Assembly: GCA_003220935.1 (NCBI GenBank)
Contig: QHTT01000067.1
Location: 62,001 to 126,000 of the forward strand
DNA from: Gemmatimonadota bacterium
Lineage (GTDB): Bacteria > Gemmatimonadota > Gemmatimonadetes > Gemmatimonadales > GWC2-71-9
DNA: 64,000 nucleotides
Direction of reading: 5' to 3'
Position 1 is the first letter of the stretch; the number at the start of each line of letters is the position of its first letter. The position numbers and the translations under genes were made by a program. Positions 8,171-16,690 of the stretch are shown piece after piece. The notes under the pieces are model-generated. The model did no database searches and had not been told where the DNA came from. It was given only the letters and a program-made list of their open reading frames with translations.

Positions 8171-8860
8171 GTGAGACAGCGGCGCCGGGCGTCCCCGAAT
8201 GTCGGCCTCGGCCTGGCGGGGACGATGCTGGTGCACGGCATCGCAGGCCTATTCATTTTTGCCGGCGCGGCCGGCGCGCGCAAACCGGCGCCGCCCACGT
8301 ACAAGGTGCGGCTGATCGCCGCTCCCGCGCCGACCGACGAAGAGCGCAAAGCACCCGAAGCCGTCGAGCGGCCGGCCGAGGAGAAGCCCGCTCCGGTGCC
8401 CACCAAGAAGCCGCCGCCCAAGAGCACCGCTGCAAAAGAGGCGCCGCCCAAGACGGCGGATGACACCAAGCGCGAAGCGGCGCCGCGCACGACGCCCAAG
8501 ACGGCGCCGCTGCCCGGCGAGACGCCCTCGACCGGGAGCGATGTCGCGACGGTCAGCACCGAAGGCGTCGAGTTTCCGTTTCCCGAGTATCTGCAGAATA
8601 TCGTGGGGCAGGTGCTGCGGCGCTGGCAGCGTCCGTTCCAGAGCACACCCCTCGAAGCGGAGGTGTCGTTCCTGGTGCACCGCGACGGTTCGGTGAGCGA
8701 TCTGCAATTCATCAAGCGGTCCGGCAACTTCGCCTTCGACCTCGAGGCACAGGGCGCGGTCGAGGAGGCCGGGCGGTTCAAGGCTTTCGGGGCGTTACCG
8801 GACGGATGGACGGCCGATGTGTTATTCGTGCGGTTCTACTTCTCGGGGAAGCGGCAATGA
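8171..8860 (+). CDS. TolA/TonB-like periplasm-spanning energy transducer
   Basis: This 229-residue protein has an N-terminal membrane anchor at about residues 12-33 and a long Lys/Pro/Ala-rich extended region at about 40-125 (PVPTKKPPPKSTAAKEAPPK). A C-terminal TonB/TolA-type domain follows, with EYLQNIVGQVLRRWQRPF and EVSFLVHRDGSVSDLQFIKR. It would transmit TolQR motor energy to TolB and Pal at the outer membrane. The position between tolR and tolB makes TolA the likely role, although the C-terminal domain resembles TonB-family domains more than E. coli TolA. The GTG start overlaps the restored tolR stop, and its stop overlaps the tolB ATG. Confidence 0.83.
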   Translation: MRQRRRASPNVGLGLAGTMLVHGIAGLFIFAGAAGARKPAPPTYKVRLIAAPAPTDEERKAPEAVERPAEEKPAPVPTKKPPPKSTAAKEAPPKTADDTKREAAPRTTPKTAPLPGETPSTGSDVATVSTEGVEFPFPEYLQNIVGQVLRRWQRPFQSTPLEAEVSFLVHRDGSVSDLQFIKRSGNFAFDLEAQGAVEEAGRFKAFGALPDGWTADVLFVRFYFSGKRQ

Positions 8861-10251
8861 CGCCGGTCAGACGGTTAGACGGTTGGACGGTTAGGGGCTG
8901 CGTGGCGGCGGCGTTACTGACCTTCTACCCGTCCAGCCGCTTAGTTGCCCAGGACACTTCGGCCATCGACCGCGGGGTCCGCATCGGCATCATCTACCGG
9001 CCGGGGGTCCGTCCCGGCCTCGTGGTGTTGCCGGGGACAACGCCTGCGCTCGACTCCGCGCGCGCGATTATCGCCCGGGACCTGGACTACAGCGACCGGT
9101 TCGAGTTGATCACGTTGCCGGGCGGGGACTCGATCCGCTTCAGTGGAGCCGCTCTGTCGTCGCGGGTGGGCCGCCCGCCGACCGGCGGGGGCGCGGCAGC
9201 AGGTCTGAACTATCCGCTGTACCAGGCGTTGGGGGCCGACTTTGCCGTCGGGGTCGCGCTCGCGGGAGACACGACGGTGCTGGCGGTGCACGACATCACC
9301 GCGGGCGGCGTGCGGCGCGAATTTCGCGCGGTACTGCCCGCGCTCAAGGATCCAGGGTTCCGCATGGCGGTGCACCGTTTGGCCGACCATGTCCTCGAAG
9401 CCACGTTGGGCACAGGCGGCATCGCGGCCACGCGCATCCTGTTCGTGATGGACGGCAAAGTGTACGTGATCGACCAGGACGGCACCGACAGACAGCTCGT
9501 CTCCTCGAGTGATCACCAGGCGATGTCTCCCGCGTGGGCGCAGGACGGGCGGCGCTTCGCGTACATGGAGTTCTGGGCCGGTCACGGACAGCTGTTCATC
9601 CAGCCCCTCGGGAGCGGCAAGCGGCAGCCGGTGGTTACGACAGGCCAGGCGCTCGACTTCACACCGGCGTTCTCCCCCGACGGCAAAACGCTGGCGTTCA
9701 GCCGCGCCACCGAGGAGGGCACCGACATCTACACGGTTAACGTCAAGGACAACTGTTGTTTACAGCGCTTGACCGTGGGGCGTTTTTCTGACAACTTGTC
9801 ACCGACCTACAGTCCCGACGGCCAGCGGGTCGCGTTCGTCTCGACGCGCCCGGGGTTGCCGCAGATCTACGTGATGGCGGCGGACGGGACGGACCAGCAA
9901 CTCTTCGCGCCGTTCGACTACGGCGTCACCGGTTCGTCCAACGCGCCGGACTGGTCACCCGACGGCCAATCCGTCGCCTTCCACCGCGACGTGGGGGGCA
10001 CCCTGCAAGTCTTCGTCCTCGACGTACGGACGCGGGCGGTGCGGCAACTCACTTCCCTCGGGCGGAACGAAGATCCGACCTGGGCGCCCGACAGCCGTCA
10101 CCTAGCGTTCGTGTCGGATCGTTCGGGGTACCGGCAGCTCTGGATCATCGACCTAGAAACCGGCCGCATCCGCCCGTTGCTGCAGCAGAGCGGCGCGCGT
10201 CTGCCGGCCTGGTCTCCACGGATACCGGAGACCGCCTCGTCCACCCCTTGA
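8857..10251 (+). CDS. tolB: Tol-Pal system beta-propeller protein TolB
   Basis: TolB is the periplasmic beta-propeller that links TolA and Pal. The ATG at 8857 overlaps the preceding stop (ATGA) and gives 464 residues with a signal peptide (hydrophobic VAAALLTFYP, then a VAQ cleavage region near residue 32). The N-terminal domain at about 35-190 is followed by at least five repeats of the TolB/WD40-like type, each carrying S(P/W)DG(K/Q)xxAF sequences such as FSPDGKTLAFSR and YSPDGQRVAFVS. Length and repeat count are normal. The signal-peptide region is written in four 8-bp DNA repeats (8865-8896), which is unusual. Confidence 0.94.
   Translation: MTPVRRLDGWTVRGCVAAALLTFYPSSRLVAQDTSAIDRGVRIGIIYRPGVRPGLVVLPGTTPALDSARAIIARDLDYSDRFELITLPGGDSIRFSGAALSSRVGRPPTGGGAAAGLNYPLYQALGADFAVGVALAGDTTVLAVHDITAGGVRREFRAVLPALKDPGFRMAVHRLADHVLEATLGTGGIAATRILFVMDGKVYVIDQDGTDRQLVSSSDHQAMSPAWAQDGRRFAYMEFWAGHGQLFIQPLGSGKRQPVVTTGQALDFTPAFSPDGKTLAFSRATEEGTDIYTVNVKDNCCLQRLTVGRFSDNLSPTYSPDGQRVAFVSTRPGLPQIYVMAADGTDQQLFAPFDYGVTGSSNAPDWSPDGQSVAFHRDVGGTLQVFVLDVRTRAVRQLTSLGRNEDPTWAPDSRHLAFVSDRSGYRQLWIIDLETGRIRPLLQQSGARLPAWSPRIPETASSTP
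8865..8896 (+). repeat. Four-copy 8-bp tandem repeat in the tolB signal-peptide region
   Basis: Four adjacent octamers read ggtcagac, ggttagac, ggttggac and ggttaggg. Because 8 is not a multiple of 3, loss or gain of a unit would shift the frame of tolB within its first 15 codons. Confidence 0.75.
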
Positions 10252-10271
10252 ACTCGGAGAGGGCGCACACG

Positions 10272-10886
10272 ATGAAACGCCTATCCTTGCTCCTGCTCGG
10301 CGGTATCGCGGTAGTGGCGGTGGCTGCGTGCGGCGGTGGGCCGCCGCCGCAGCCGGTGACCCCCCAGCAGAACGTGGACTCGATCGCGCAGGCAGAGAAG
10401 AGGCGGCAGGATTCGATCGACGCGGAGGCGGCCGCAGCCCGGGCACGCGAGGAGGAGGAGCGGCGCCGCCAGCAGCGGATCGCCGACTCGCTCGCGGCGC
10501 TGGGGAAAACCACCGAAGCCGTGCGCACCATGCTGGCGACGATGATTCACTTCGACTATGACAAGTCGAACATCCGGCCGGACGACGCCGGCGCCCTCGA
10601 CCAGAAGGTGGGGATCCTGCAGGCCAATGCCAATCTGCGCATCCGCATCAGCGGGCACTGCGACGAGCGGGGGTCGGACGAGTACAACCTGGCGCTCGGG
10701 AATCGGCGAGCGACTGCGGCGAAGCAATACCTGGTGAGCCACGGCATCGATGCGGGGCGCGTCGAGACCGTGTCCTACGGCGAAGAGCGCCCGCTCGCGC
10801 AAGGCCACGACGAGTCCGCATGGGCGCAGAATCGCCGGGACGAGTTCGAGATCATCGCGGGCGGCGACGCCCTGCGGCAGCCGTGA
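10272..10886 (+). CDS. pal: Peptidoglycan-associated lipoprotein Pal
   Basis: Pal anchors the outer membrane to peptidoglycan. The ATG at 10272 gives a clean lipoprotein signal (MKRLSLLLLGG, lipobox VAAC with the lipidated cysteine at residue 20) and a 204-residue protein. An upstream start at 10248 would add eight polar residues and spoil the signal. A charged coiled-coil-like stretch rich in Glu/Arg follows at about 38-78. The OmpA-like domain occupies about 95-200, including FDYDKSNIRPD, the peptidoglycan-binding GHCDERGSDEYN and LGNRRA. It sits between tolB and the cpoB-like gene, the standard order. Confidence 0.95.
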   Translation: MKRLSLLLLGGIAVVAVAACGGGPPPQPVTPQQNVDSIAQAEKRRQDSIDAEAAAARAREEEERRRQQRIADSLAALGKTTEAVRTMLATMIHFDYDKSNIRPDDAGALDQKVGILQANANLRIRISGHCDERGSDEYNLALGNRRATAAKQYLVSHGIDAGRVETVSYGEERPLAQGHDESAWAQNRRDEFEIIAGGDALRQP

Positions 10887-10897
10887 GGCAGGCGTAA

Positions 10898-11713
10898 GTG
10901 CGTTTGCAATCGACGCTGGTCGTCGTCCTGGGGCTCGCCGCCGGATGCGCCCTGAAAGGGGACGTCCGGAAGGTCGAGCTCCAGGTGGAGGCGGCGCGGG
11001 CCGAGCGCGCGCGCGCCGATGCGGAGCGCGCGGCCCAGATCGACTCGCTGCGGCTGCTGCTCGCCGCGGTGCAGCAGGCGCTCACGGCGCAGCAAGCGTA
11101 TCTCGTGCAGCTGCGCGGCGACGTGCGCACCGACCTGCTCGCCGTCCAGCAGCAGCTCGTCCAGGTGCAGGAGCTGACCGGCCAGAGCCAGCAGCGCCTG
11201 AGCGAGCTGCGGGCGCGCATCGAAGAGCGCGCCCAACAGCCCGTGCCGCCGCTCGACACGGCACGGGGGGCTGGGGGGGCGGGGGGGGCCGGGCCGGGCG
11301 CCGGCCCGCCGGTCGGGGCGTCGGGGAATCCGGCCGGGCCCGGCCCGAACCAGATGTACGACCTGTCCTTGCAGCAGTTCCGCCGCGGCAGCCTTGCCAC
11401 CGCTCGCATCGGCTTCCGGGAATTCCTGCGCGTGTTCCCCACCCACGAGCACGCTGCCGACGCCCTGTTCTATGTGGGGGAGACGTGGGCAGGCGAAAAC
11501 ACCGACTCCGCGGCTGCCGTGTATCAACAGGTGGTGAAGACCTACCCCAATTCGTCGCGGGCCCCTGCGGCTCTCTACAAGCTGGGTCTCCTCGCGGAGC
11601 AGCGTTCTGATAAGGCGGCGGCCCGCACGTATTACGCCCGGGTGATCGCCGGCTATCCCCGCTCCGACGAGGCCAACCTCGCGCGCGACAAGCTGCAGCG
11701 GCTGGGGCGGTAG
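10898..11713 (+). CDS. CpoB/YbgF-like TPR lipoprotein of the Tol-Pal cluster
   Basis: CpoB coordinates Tol-Pal activity with peptidoglycan synthesis at the septum. This 271-residue protein starts at GTG 10898 with a lipoprotein-type signal (lipobox AAGC, cysteine 17), whereas E. coli CpoB is a soluble periplasmic protein. Residues ~22-115 form a coiled coil (VEAARAERARADAERAAQID, then Leu/Gln-rich heptads). A Gly/Ala/Pro linker encoded by long G tracts follows at about 123-150. Residues ~155-271 are TPR-like repeats (ALFYVGETWAGENTDSAAAV and ALYKLGLLAEQRSDKAAART), the usual YbgF C-terminal domain. The domain order and gene position support the call. Confidence 0.85.
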   Translation: MRLQSTLVVVLGLAAGCALKGDVRKVELQVEAARAERARADAERAAQIDSLRLLLAAVQQALTAQQAYLVQLRGDVRTDLLAVQQQLVQVQELTGQSQQRLSELRARIEERAQQPVPPLDTARGAGGAGGAGPGAGPPVGASGNPAGPGPNQMYDLSLQQFRRGSLATARIGFREFLRVFPTHEHAADALFYVGETWAGENTDSAAAVYQQVVKTYPNSSRAPAALYKLGLLAEQRSDKAAARTYYARVIAGYPRSDEANLARDKLQRLGR

Positions 11714-11742
11714 CCGGCGCCGGGAGGAGCCGGGGGGCCGGC

Positions 11743-14700
11743 GTGCCTGAGAGTCCCAACAGCCGTGCCGAGATGCCGTTCCTCGATCACCTCGAGGAAC
11801 TGCGCTGGCGCATCCTTTGGAGCCTGCTCGCTATCGTGCTCGCCACGCTGGCGGGCTGGGTCATCGTCGAGCGCGTGGATGTGATCGGGCTCTTGATCCA
11901 GCCCATCAAGCCGCTGCTCCCCGACGGCAAGCTCAAGTTCACGCACCCTACCGAGCCGTTCTTCATCACCCTCAAGTTCGCGTTCGTGCTGGGGCTCGTG
12001 CTCTCGTCGCCCGTGGTGATCTACCAGGCGTGGGCGTTTCTGGCGCCCGCGCTGTACCCGCGTGAGAAGCGCTTGATCGTGCCGGCGCTGTCGGCGGGCG
12101 TGGTGCTGTTTCTCGCCGGCGCGACCGTCGCCTATCTCTGGGTGCTGCCCCGCGCCCTGCGCGTGCTGTTCGGGTTCCAACAGAAGGTATTCGATCCGAT
12201 CATCACCGCGGAAGGCTACTTCGGATTTGCGGCCCAGATCATGATCGGGTTCGGTGTAGTGACCGAGCTGCCGCTGGTCGTAGTGATCCTCGCCGCCCTC
12301 GGCCTCGTCACCCCGCAGCTGCTGGCGAGGAACCGCCGCTACGCGATCGCGCTCTCGGCCGGGGCCGCGGCGCTGCTCACGCCGCCCGACGCGGTGTCGA
12401 TGCTGATCATGATGGTGCCGCTGCTGCTGCTCTACGAGGTGAGCATCGTCTGCGCCTGGGTTGTCACCAAGCGGCGGGCGCGGCGCGAGCGAGCGGCGAG
12501 CACCGCGGGGATCGTGCTGTTGCTGCTGACCGCCACGACAGGGGTGCGCGCCCAGGGTCCACCGCCACGGCCCGACACCTCCCATGTGCGGGCGGACTCG
12601 GCGGGTCAGGGCCGTACCCTCGACACCGCCACTGCGCACAAGCTCGGGCTGCCGACCGGGCCTACCCGGAGCTTTCCGCCCTCGGACGCGGTGATGGACT
12701 CGCTCCTCAAGCTCAAGGGGTACCGCATCACGCAGTACGTGGCGGACACGATGCTCGTGGAGGGCGACAGCGCCATCTCGCTGTGGGGTCAGGCGTACGT
12801 CGATCGCGACGGCACCAAGCTCGAGTCCGACTCGGTCCGCTACCGGCAGGCGAGCTGCCGGCTCGACGCCACCGGCGATCCACGTCTGTTCGACCAGGGT
12901 ACGGTGCTCATCGGCGAGCGGATGCGCTACGACACCTGCATCAAGCGGGGGACCGTGAGCCAAGCTCTGACGCACTTCCAGCAAGGCGGCGCGATGTGGT
13001 TAATGCGCGGCGACCTGGCCGTGGATTCGGGCTCCACACGCCTGTACGGCGCCAGCAGCCAGATCACGTCCGACGACAACCCCGTGCCCGAATACCATTT
13101 CGGCGCGCACAGGGTGAAATGGCTCAACAAGACGGTCATGGTCGGCCGCCCGGCGGTGCTGTATGTGCGGGACGTTCCGATCATGTGGCTCCCATTCATC
13201 TTTCAGGACATCCGGCCGGGACGCCGCAGCGGTATCCTCGTCCCCCGCTTCGGCCTGAACGACATCGTGCGCCCCACGCGCAGCTACCAGCGCCACGTCT
13301 CGGGGCTGGGCTACTATTTCGTCGTCAACGACTACATGGATTTTCTCGTGTCCGGCGACTGGTACTCGGGCCGTTACCTGGCCCTGCGGGGGCAAACGCA
13401 CTACCGCTGGCTCGACCGCTTCGTCACGGGCAGCTTTTCGTTCGACTGGTACAATCAGCTTGACGTCACGTCCCACTCGATCCGCGTCGGCTGGCAGCAC
13501 CAGCAGAGCTTCTCCTCACGCACCAACTTCAACGCGAGTATCGACTACTCGACCAATACCAGCGTCATTCAGAGCAACACGGCGAATCCGTACCTCGCGA
13601 CCGCCCGACTCGGATCGCAGCTGAATTTCACTAAGCAGTTCGACTGGGGTACGCTCAACATCGGCGGCAACCGGTACCAGGACATCGGGAACGGTCTCAT
13701 CTCGCAGAACTTCCCGAACATCGGCCTCACGCCGTCGCCCGTGAACATCACGTCGTGGATCACCTGGTCGCCCGGCTTCTCACTCAACAACCAGCAGACG
13801 TTTCACTCGGATTCGACGGCCCTGCTCGTGGCGGGGCCTGGGGGGGTGCCGGACACTCTGGCCCGCTTCGCCGACTCGCGGGAGACACAGCTCAGCTTTC
13901 AGACGCCGCTGCGGATCGGGCCGTGGAACTGGTCGAACAGCTTCCAGGTCACCGATCGGATCAGCGACAAGCGGACCGAGTTCGTGTTCGACTCGACGTC
14001 GCCGGGCGGAGCGCGGCGCGTCCTCTACAACCAGACGTTCGAAACCCGGGTCGAGTGGCAAACTGGTATCAACCTGCCGTCGTTGCTCACGGCAACGTGG
14101 AAGCTGCAACCGGGTCTGTCGATCGTGAACACCACCACGGCGGGGCCGTACGCGATCCGGAATCAGTTCACCGGGGGCCGCTGGCTGCACCAAGGGAAGC
14201 GCCTCGCGTTCACCGCGAGCGTCTCCCCGACGTTCTTCGGCTTCTTTCCGGGCGTGGGCCCGCTGCAGCGCATCCGGCACTCGATATCACCGCTCGTGAG
14301 CTACTTCTACGCGCCCGGCGCCGCGGTCCCGCAGGAGTTCGCGCGGGCGCTCGACCCCACGGGCCGGAACACGCAGGCGCGCACCGACCCTCAACAGACG
14401 ATCAGCCTGGGGCTATCGCAGAACTTCGAGGCGAAGCTGAAGCCACCTCCCGGGGACACGACGGGCCGCGAGGCGCGCAAAATCCGGTTGCTCAGCATCA
14501 ACACCACCTCCATCGGCTACAACTTCGAGCAGGCCAAGGATTCAGGGCGGACCGGCTGGACCACGCAGACGCTGGGCAACACCTTCGCCTCCGATCTCCT
14601 TCCCGGCTTCAGCCTCGCGCTGACGCACGATCTCTGGCAGGGGACCGTGGGCAGCGATACGGCGAAGTTCTCCCCGTTCCTCACGAGCATCACCGCGTCG

Positions 14701-15243
14701 TTCGCCGTGACACCGGCGACGATCCGTGGCATCGCGAGCCTCTTCGGTCTGGGCAGGGGGAAGGGCGCCGCGGCGCCCGCCCCCGGCCCCGCGCCCGGCG
14801 GCCAGCCGGGCCAGCTGCCGCCGGGTCAACTGCCCGGTGGCCCGATCGATCAGCGAGCCTTCGGCGGACCCCCGCCAACGTTCGCCGGTGCCGGGGGCCG
14901 AGGGTTCAACCTGACCGTCTCCTACTCGGGGACCCGCATCCGGCCGCACGCCGACTCCGTGAGCGCGCTCAGCGCGGCGCAGGCAGGTCAGGAGCAGCTC
15001 ACGCTGGGACTGTCGTTCAGCCCCACGCAGCACTGGTCGGCGTCGTGGACCTCGACCTACGACGTCGACACCAAACAATTCGGACAGCACGTGATCCAAT
15101 TGCAGCGCGACCTGCACCGCTGGCACGCGAGCTTCTCGTTCCTGAAGAGCCCGAACGGCAACTTCGCTTTCTCGTTCTTTGTGAGCCTGCTGGACGAGCC
15201 GGACATCAAGTTCGACTACAACCAGCAGAGCTTTGCGCGCTAG
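11743..15243 (+). CDS. tatC: TatC joined in frame to an LptD-like outer-membrane protein
   Basis: One uninterrupted 1166-codon frame holds two proteins that are normally separate. Residues 1 to ~245 are TatC, the core receptor of twin-arginine translocation: FLDHLEELRWRI at the N-terminus, six membrane helices, the FGFAAQIMIGFG and PLVVVILAALGLV segments, and LTPPDAVSMLIMM. After a basic stretch (TKRRARRERA), residues ~253-270 look like a signal peptide ending in VRA/Q. Residues ~271-1166 resemble the LptD family of LPS-assembly barrels: an OstA-like beta domain at ~315-480 and a long strand-rich barrel interrupted by a Gly/Pro-rich loop near 1000-1030. No stop separates the parts. An internal GTG at 12439 could start the second part separately. 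Confidence 0.88.
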   Translation: MPESPNSRAEMPFLDHLEELRWRILWSLLAIVLATLAGWVIVERVDVIGLLIQPIKPLLPDGKLKFTHPTEPFFITLKFAFVLGLVLSSPVVIYQAWAFLAPALYPREKRLIVPALSAGVVLFLAGATVAYLWVLPRALRVLFGFQQKVFDPIITAEGYFGFAAQIMIGFGVVTELPLVVVILAALGLVTPQLLARNRRYAIALSAGAAALLTPPDAVSMLIMMVPLLLLYEVSIVCAWVVTKRRARRERAASTAGIVLLLLTATTGVRAQGPPPRPDTSHVRADSAGQGRTLDTATAHKLGLPTGPTRSFPPSDAVMDSLLKLKGYRITQYVADTMLVEGDSAISLWGQAYVDRDGTKLESDSVRYRQASCRLDATGDPRLFDQGTVLIGERMRYDTCIKRGTVSQALTHFQQGGAMWLMRGDLAVDSGSTRLYGASSQITSDDNPVPEYHFGAHRVKWLNKTVMVGRPAVLYVRDVPIMWLPFIFQDIRPGRRSGILVPRFGLNDIVRPTRSYQRHVSGLGYYFVVNDYMDFLVSGDWYSGRYLALRGQTHYRWLDRFVTGSFSFDWYNQLDVTSHSIRVGWQHQQSFSSRTNFNASIDYSTNTSVIQSNTANPYLATARLGSQLNFTKQFDWGTLNIGGNRYQDIGNGLISQNFPNIGLTPSPVNITSWITWSPGFSLNNQQTFHSDSTALLVAGPGGVPDTLARFADSRETQLSFQTPLRIGPWNWSNSFQVTDRISDKRTEFVFDSTSPGGARRVLYNQTFETRVEWQTGINLPSLLTATWKLQPGLSIVNTTTAGPYAIRNQFTGGRWLHQGKRLAFTASVSPTFFGFFPGVGPLQRIRHSISPLVSYFYAPGAAVPQEFARALDPTGRNTQARTDPQQTISLGLSQNFEAKLKPPPGDTTGREARKIRLLSINTTSIGYNFEQAKDSGRTGWTTQTLGNTFASDLLPGFSLALTHDLWQGTVGSDTAKFSPFLTSITASFAVTPATIRGIASLFGLGRGKGAAAPAPGPAPGGQPGQLPPGQLPGGPIDQRAFGGPPPTFAGAGGRGFNLTVSYSGTRIRPHADSVSALSAAQAGQEQLTLGLSFSPTQHWSASWTSTYDVDTKQFGQHVIQLQRDLHRWHASFSFLKSPNGNFAFSFFVSLLDEPDIKFDYNQQSFAR
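12439..12555 (+). other. TatC/LptD junction with internal signal-peptide-like segment
   Basis: The last TatC helix (LLLYEVSIVCAWVVT) is followed by the basic cluster KRRARRERA, a hydrophobic run (IVLLLLTATTG) and a VRA/Q cleavage-type site after base 12552 (residue 270). The TatC C-terminus faces the cytoplasm, so the topology would allow this segment to export the following barrel and leader peptidase to free it. The in-frame GTG at 12439 has no strong ribosome-binding site upstream. Confidence 0.55.
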
Positions 15244-15375
15244 CGGTTCACACCGCTTGTCCTCTGCGGGTGACACGCTCCCCACGGCGCGATGTCATAA
15301 GCGCCTCCCCGGGGGTCACTTACGTCCGGGCACGCGCCGTGCCTACAACCTTCCCGAATGCTTCCTGAGGGCATC

Positions 15376-16548
15376 ATGCGTCTCCTGTCGCGATACACCG
15401 GCCTGGCGGCCGGGCTGTTGAGCTGGGGCTGCCAGTCGAACACCACGAGCCTCGTTTCCGCGCTTCCTCCACCGCAGAACCTCGCCTATCAGCTCGACCC
15501 GAGCGGCGACCCAGCCCAGCCAGCCGGGATCCTGCTCGTCTGGGACGACGTGCAGAGCTCGGCCCTGGGCAGCTACCGCATTTATTCGCGGGGCAGCACG
15601 AGTAGCCCGTACGGGCTGCGCGGCGAGACGAGCTCCAACACCTTCCACGACAACGGCGTGCCCCATCTGCAGTACTACGTCACCGCCGCGGACGTGAACG
15701 GCGGCGAGAGCGACCCGAGCAACGTCATCACGGTCGACGAGCGCCTGCAGCTGCCGCAGCCCGCAAGCCTCAGCTCGATCTCGCTCAACCAGGCCATTCA
15801 CCTACAGTGGGCGGACAACGCCGCCGTGTCCGATCCCACCCGCTTCAACTGGTACCGCGTCTACAGCATGCCGTACGATCTCGATCACGGCGTGTGCATT
15901 ACGCAACGGGACTCGATCTCCCTCGAGGGCACTACCGTGTCGGACCAATTCCTGGCCACGCTGCTGGTGAACGGGGTGCCTCGCTGCTTCGGCGTGTCGG
16001 CGATCAGCGTCGAGGGCTACGAAAGCCTATGGTCGCCGCTGTGGCACGACACGCCGCGGCCCGATGCGCGGAACGTGCTGCTCTCGGCGTATGAAGTGAG
16101 CCAGGCGCAGTCCGGATTCCGCTTCTGGAACGACGCGAACGGGAACGGCCGAGGGGACCCCGGTGAGCTGGGGCTGGTTCAGGACGGCAACCTTCCGAAC
16201 AGCGATTTTTCGGTTCACCTGCAGGCGAGCGATTCGACCCTGTGGATCGTGCCCAAGTTCGCCGGGGACAGCCTGCAGGTCTACGGCAGCACGCCGGTGG
16301 CGGACCTGACGTCCGTCGACTTCGCGCCGGTGAACGGTTACTCGGACAAGATGTTCCAGGCGGTGCCGGGCTGGGGCTACGTGTTTCAGCGCAATGAGAA
16401 CGGCCAGTACCACTACGCGGCCCTGCGGGTTACGGCGGTCGGGCGGCAGTACGTCATTTTCGATTGGAGCGCCCAGACCGATCCGGGGAATCCCGAGCTG
16501 GTGGTGATGCGGCCTGCTCTCGCTGCCCGGGTCACGGGGTCGAGGTAG
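15376..16548 (+). CDS. Secreted protein with fibronectin-III-like domains, function unknown
   Basis: This predicted exported protein of 390 residues has no function I recognise. The ATG at 15376 follows GAGGG with a 5-nt spacer and gives a signal segment (MRLLSRYTGLAAGLLSWGC). The cysteine at about residue 19 suggests a lipoprotein, although the SWGC box is atypical. Residues ~30-120 and ~125-225 look like two fibronectin type III-type beta modules (LVWDDVQSSALGSYRIYSRG, and LQWADNAAVSDPTRFNWYRV), both with the xYRVY core. The C-terminal ~160 residues contain a WNDANGNGRGDPGE segment that could bind calcium. It stands alone after the TatC-LptD frame and is closed by a strong terminator. Confidence 0.7.
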   Translation: MRLLSRYTGLAAGLLSWGCQSNTTSLVSALPPPQNLAYQLDPSGDPAQPAGILLVWDDVQSSALGSYRIYSRGSTSSPYGLRGETSSNTFHDNGVPHLQYYVTAADVNGGESDPSNVITVDERLQLPQPASLSSISLNQAIHLQWADNAAVSDPTRFNWYRVYSMPYDLDHGVCITQRDSISLEGTTVSDQFLATLLVNGVPRCFGVSAISVEGYESLWSPLWHDTPRPDARNVLLSAYEVSQAQSGFRFWNDANGNGRGDPGELGLVQDGNLPNSDFSVHLQASDSTLWIVPKFAGDSLQVYGSTPVADLTSVDFAPVNGYSDKMFQAVPGWGYVFQRNENGQYHYAALRVTAVGRQYVIFDWSAQTDPGNPELVVMRPALAARVTGSR

Positions 16549-16585
16549 ACGTCTCAGAAGGCGTCGCGAAGAGGCGTCACGAACG

Positions 16586-16621
16586 AGCGTCACGGAACGA
16601 CGTTGCTCCGTGACGCTTTTT
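16586..16621 (+). terminator. Rho-independent terminator inside a nested double hairpin
   Basis: A perfect 11-bp stem (AGCGTCACGGA at 16586-16596 and TCCGTGACGCT at 16607-16617) with a 10-nt loop is followed by a run of five T. A second 11-bp stem surrounds it: GGCGTCACGAA at 16573-16583 pairs with TTCGTGACGCC at 16633-16643. It ends the gene at 15376-16548 and insulates the hut genes downstream. Confidence 0.85.
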
Positions 16622-16652
16622 CGTGACGGTTCTTCGTGACGCCCGTCGTGAC

Positions 16653-16682
16653 TTGGCGTCTGCTCCGCCTTGAGCGTAGCTT
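16653..16682 (+). promoter_or_regulatory. Candidate promoter for hutH, leaderless geometry
   Basis: TTGGCG at 16653-16658 and TAGCTT at 16677-16682 are spaced by 18 nt, and the hutH ATG (16691) lies 8 nt past the second box, so the mRNA would begin at or very near the start codon. The same pair of hexamers occurs before yraN (57052-57080). No ribosome-binding site precedes the hutH ATG, which agrees with leaderless translation. Confidence 0.5.
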
Positions 16683-16690
16683 CCTGTCGC

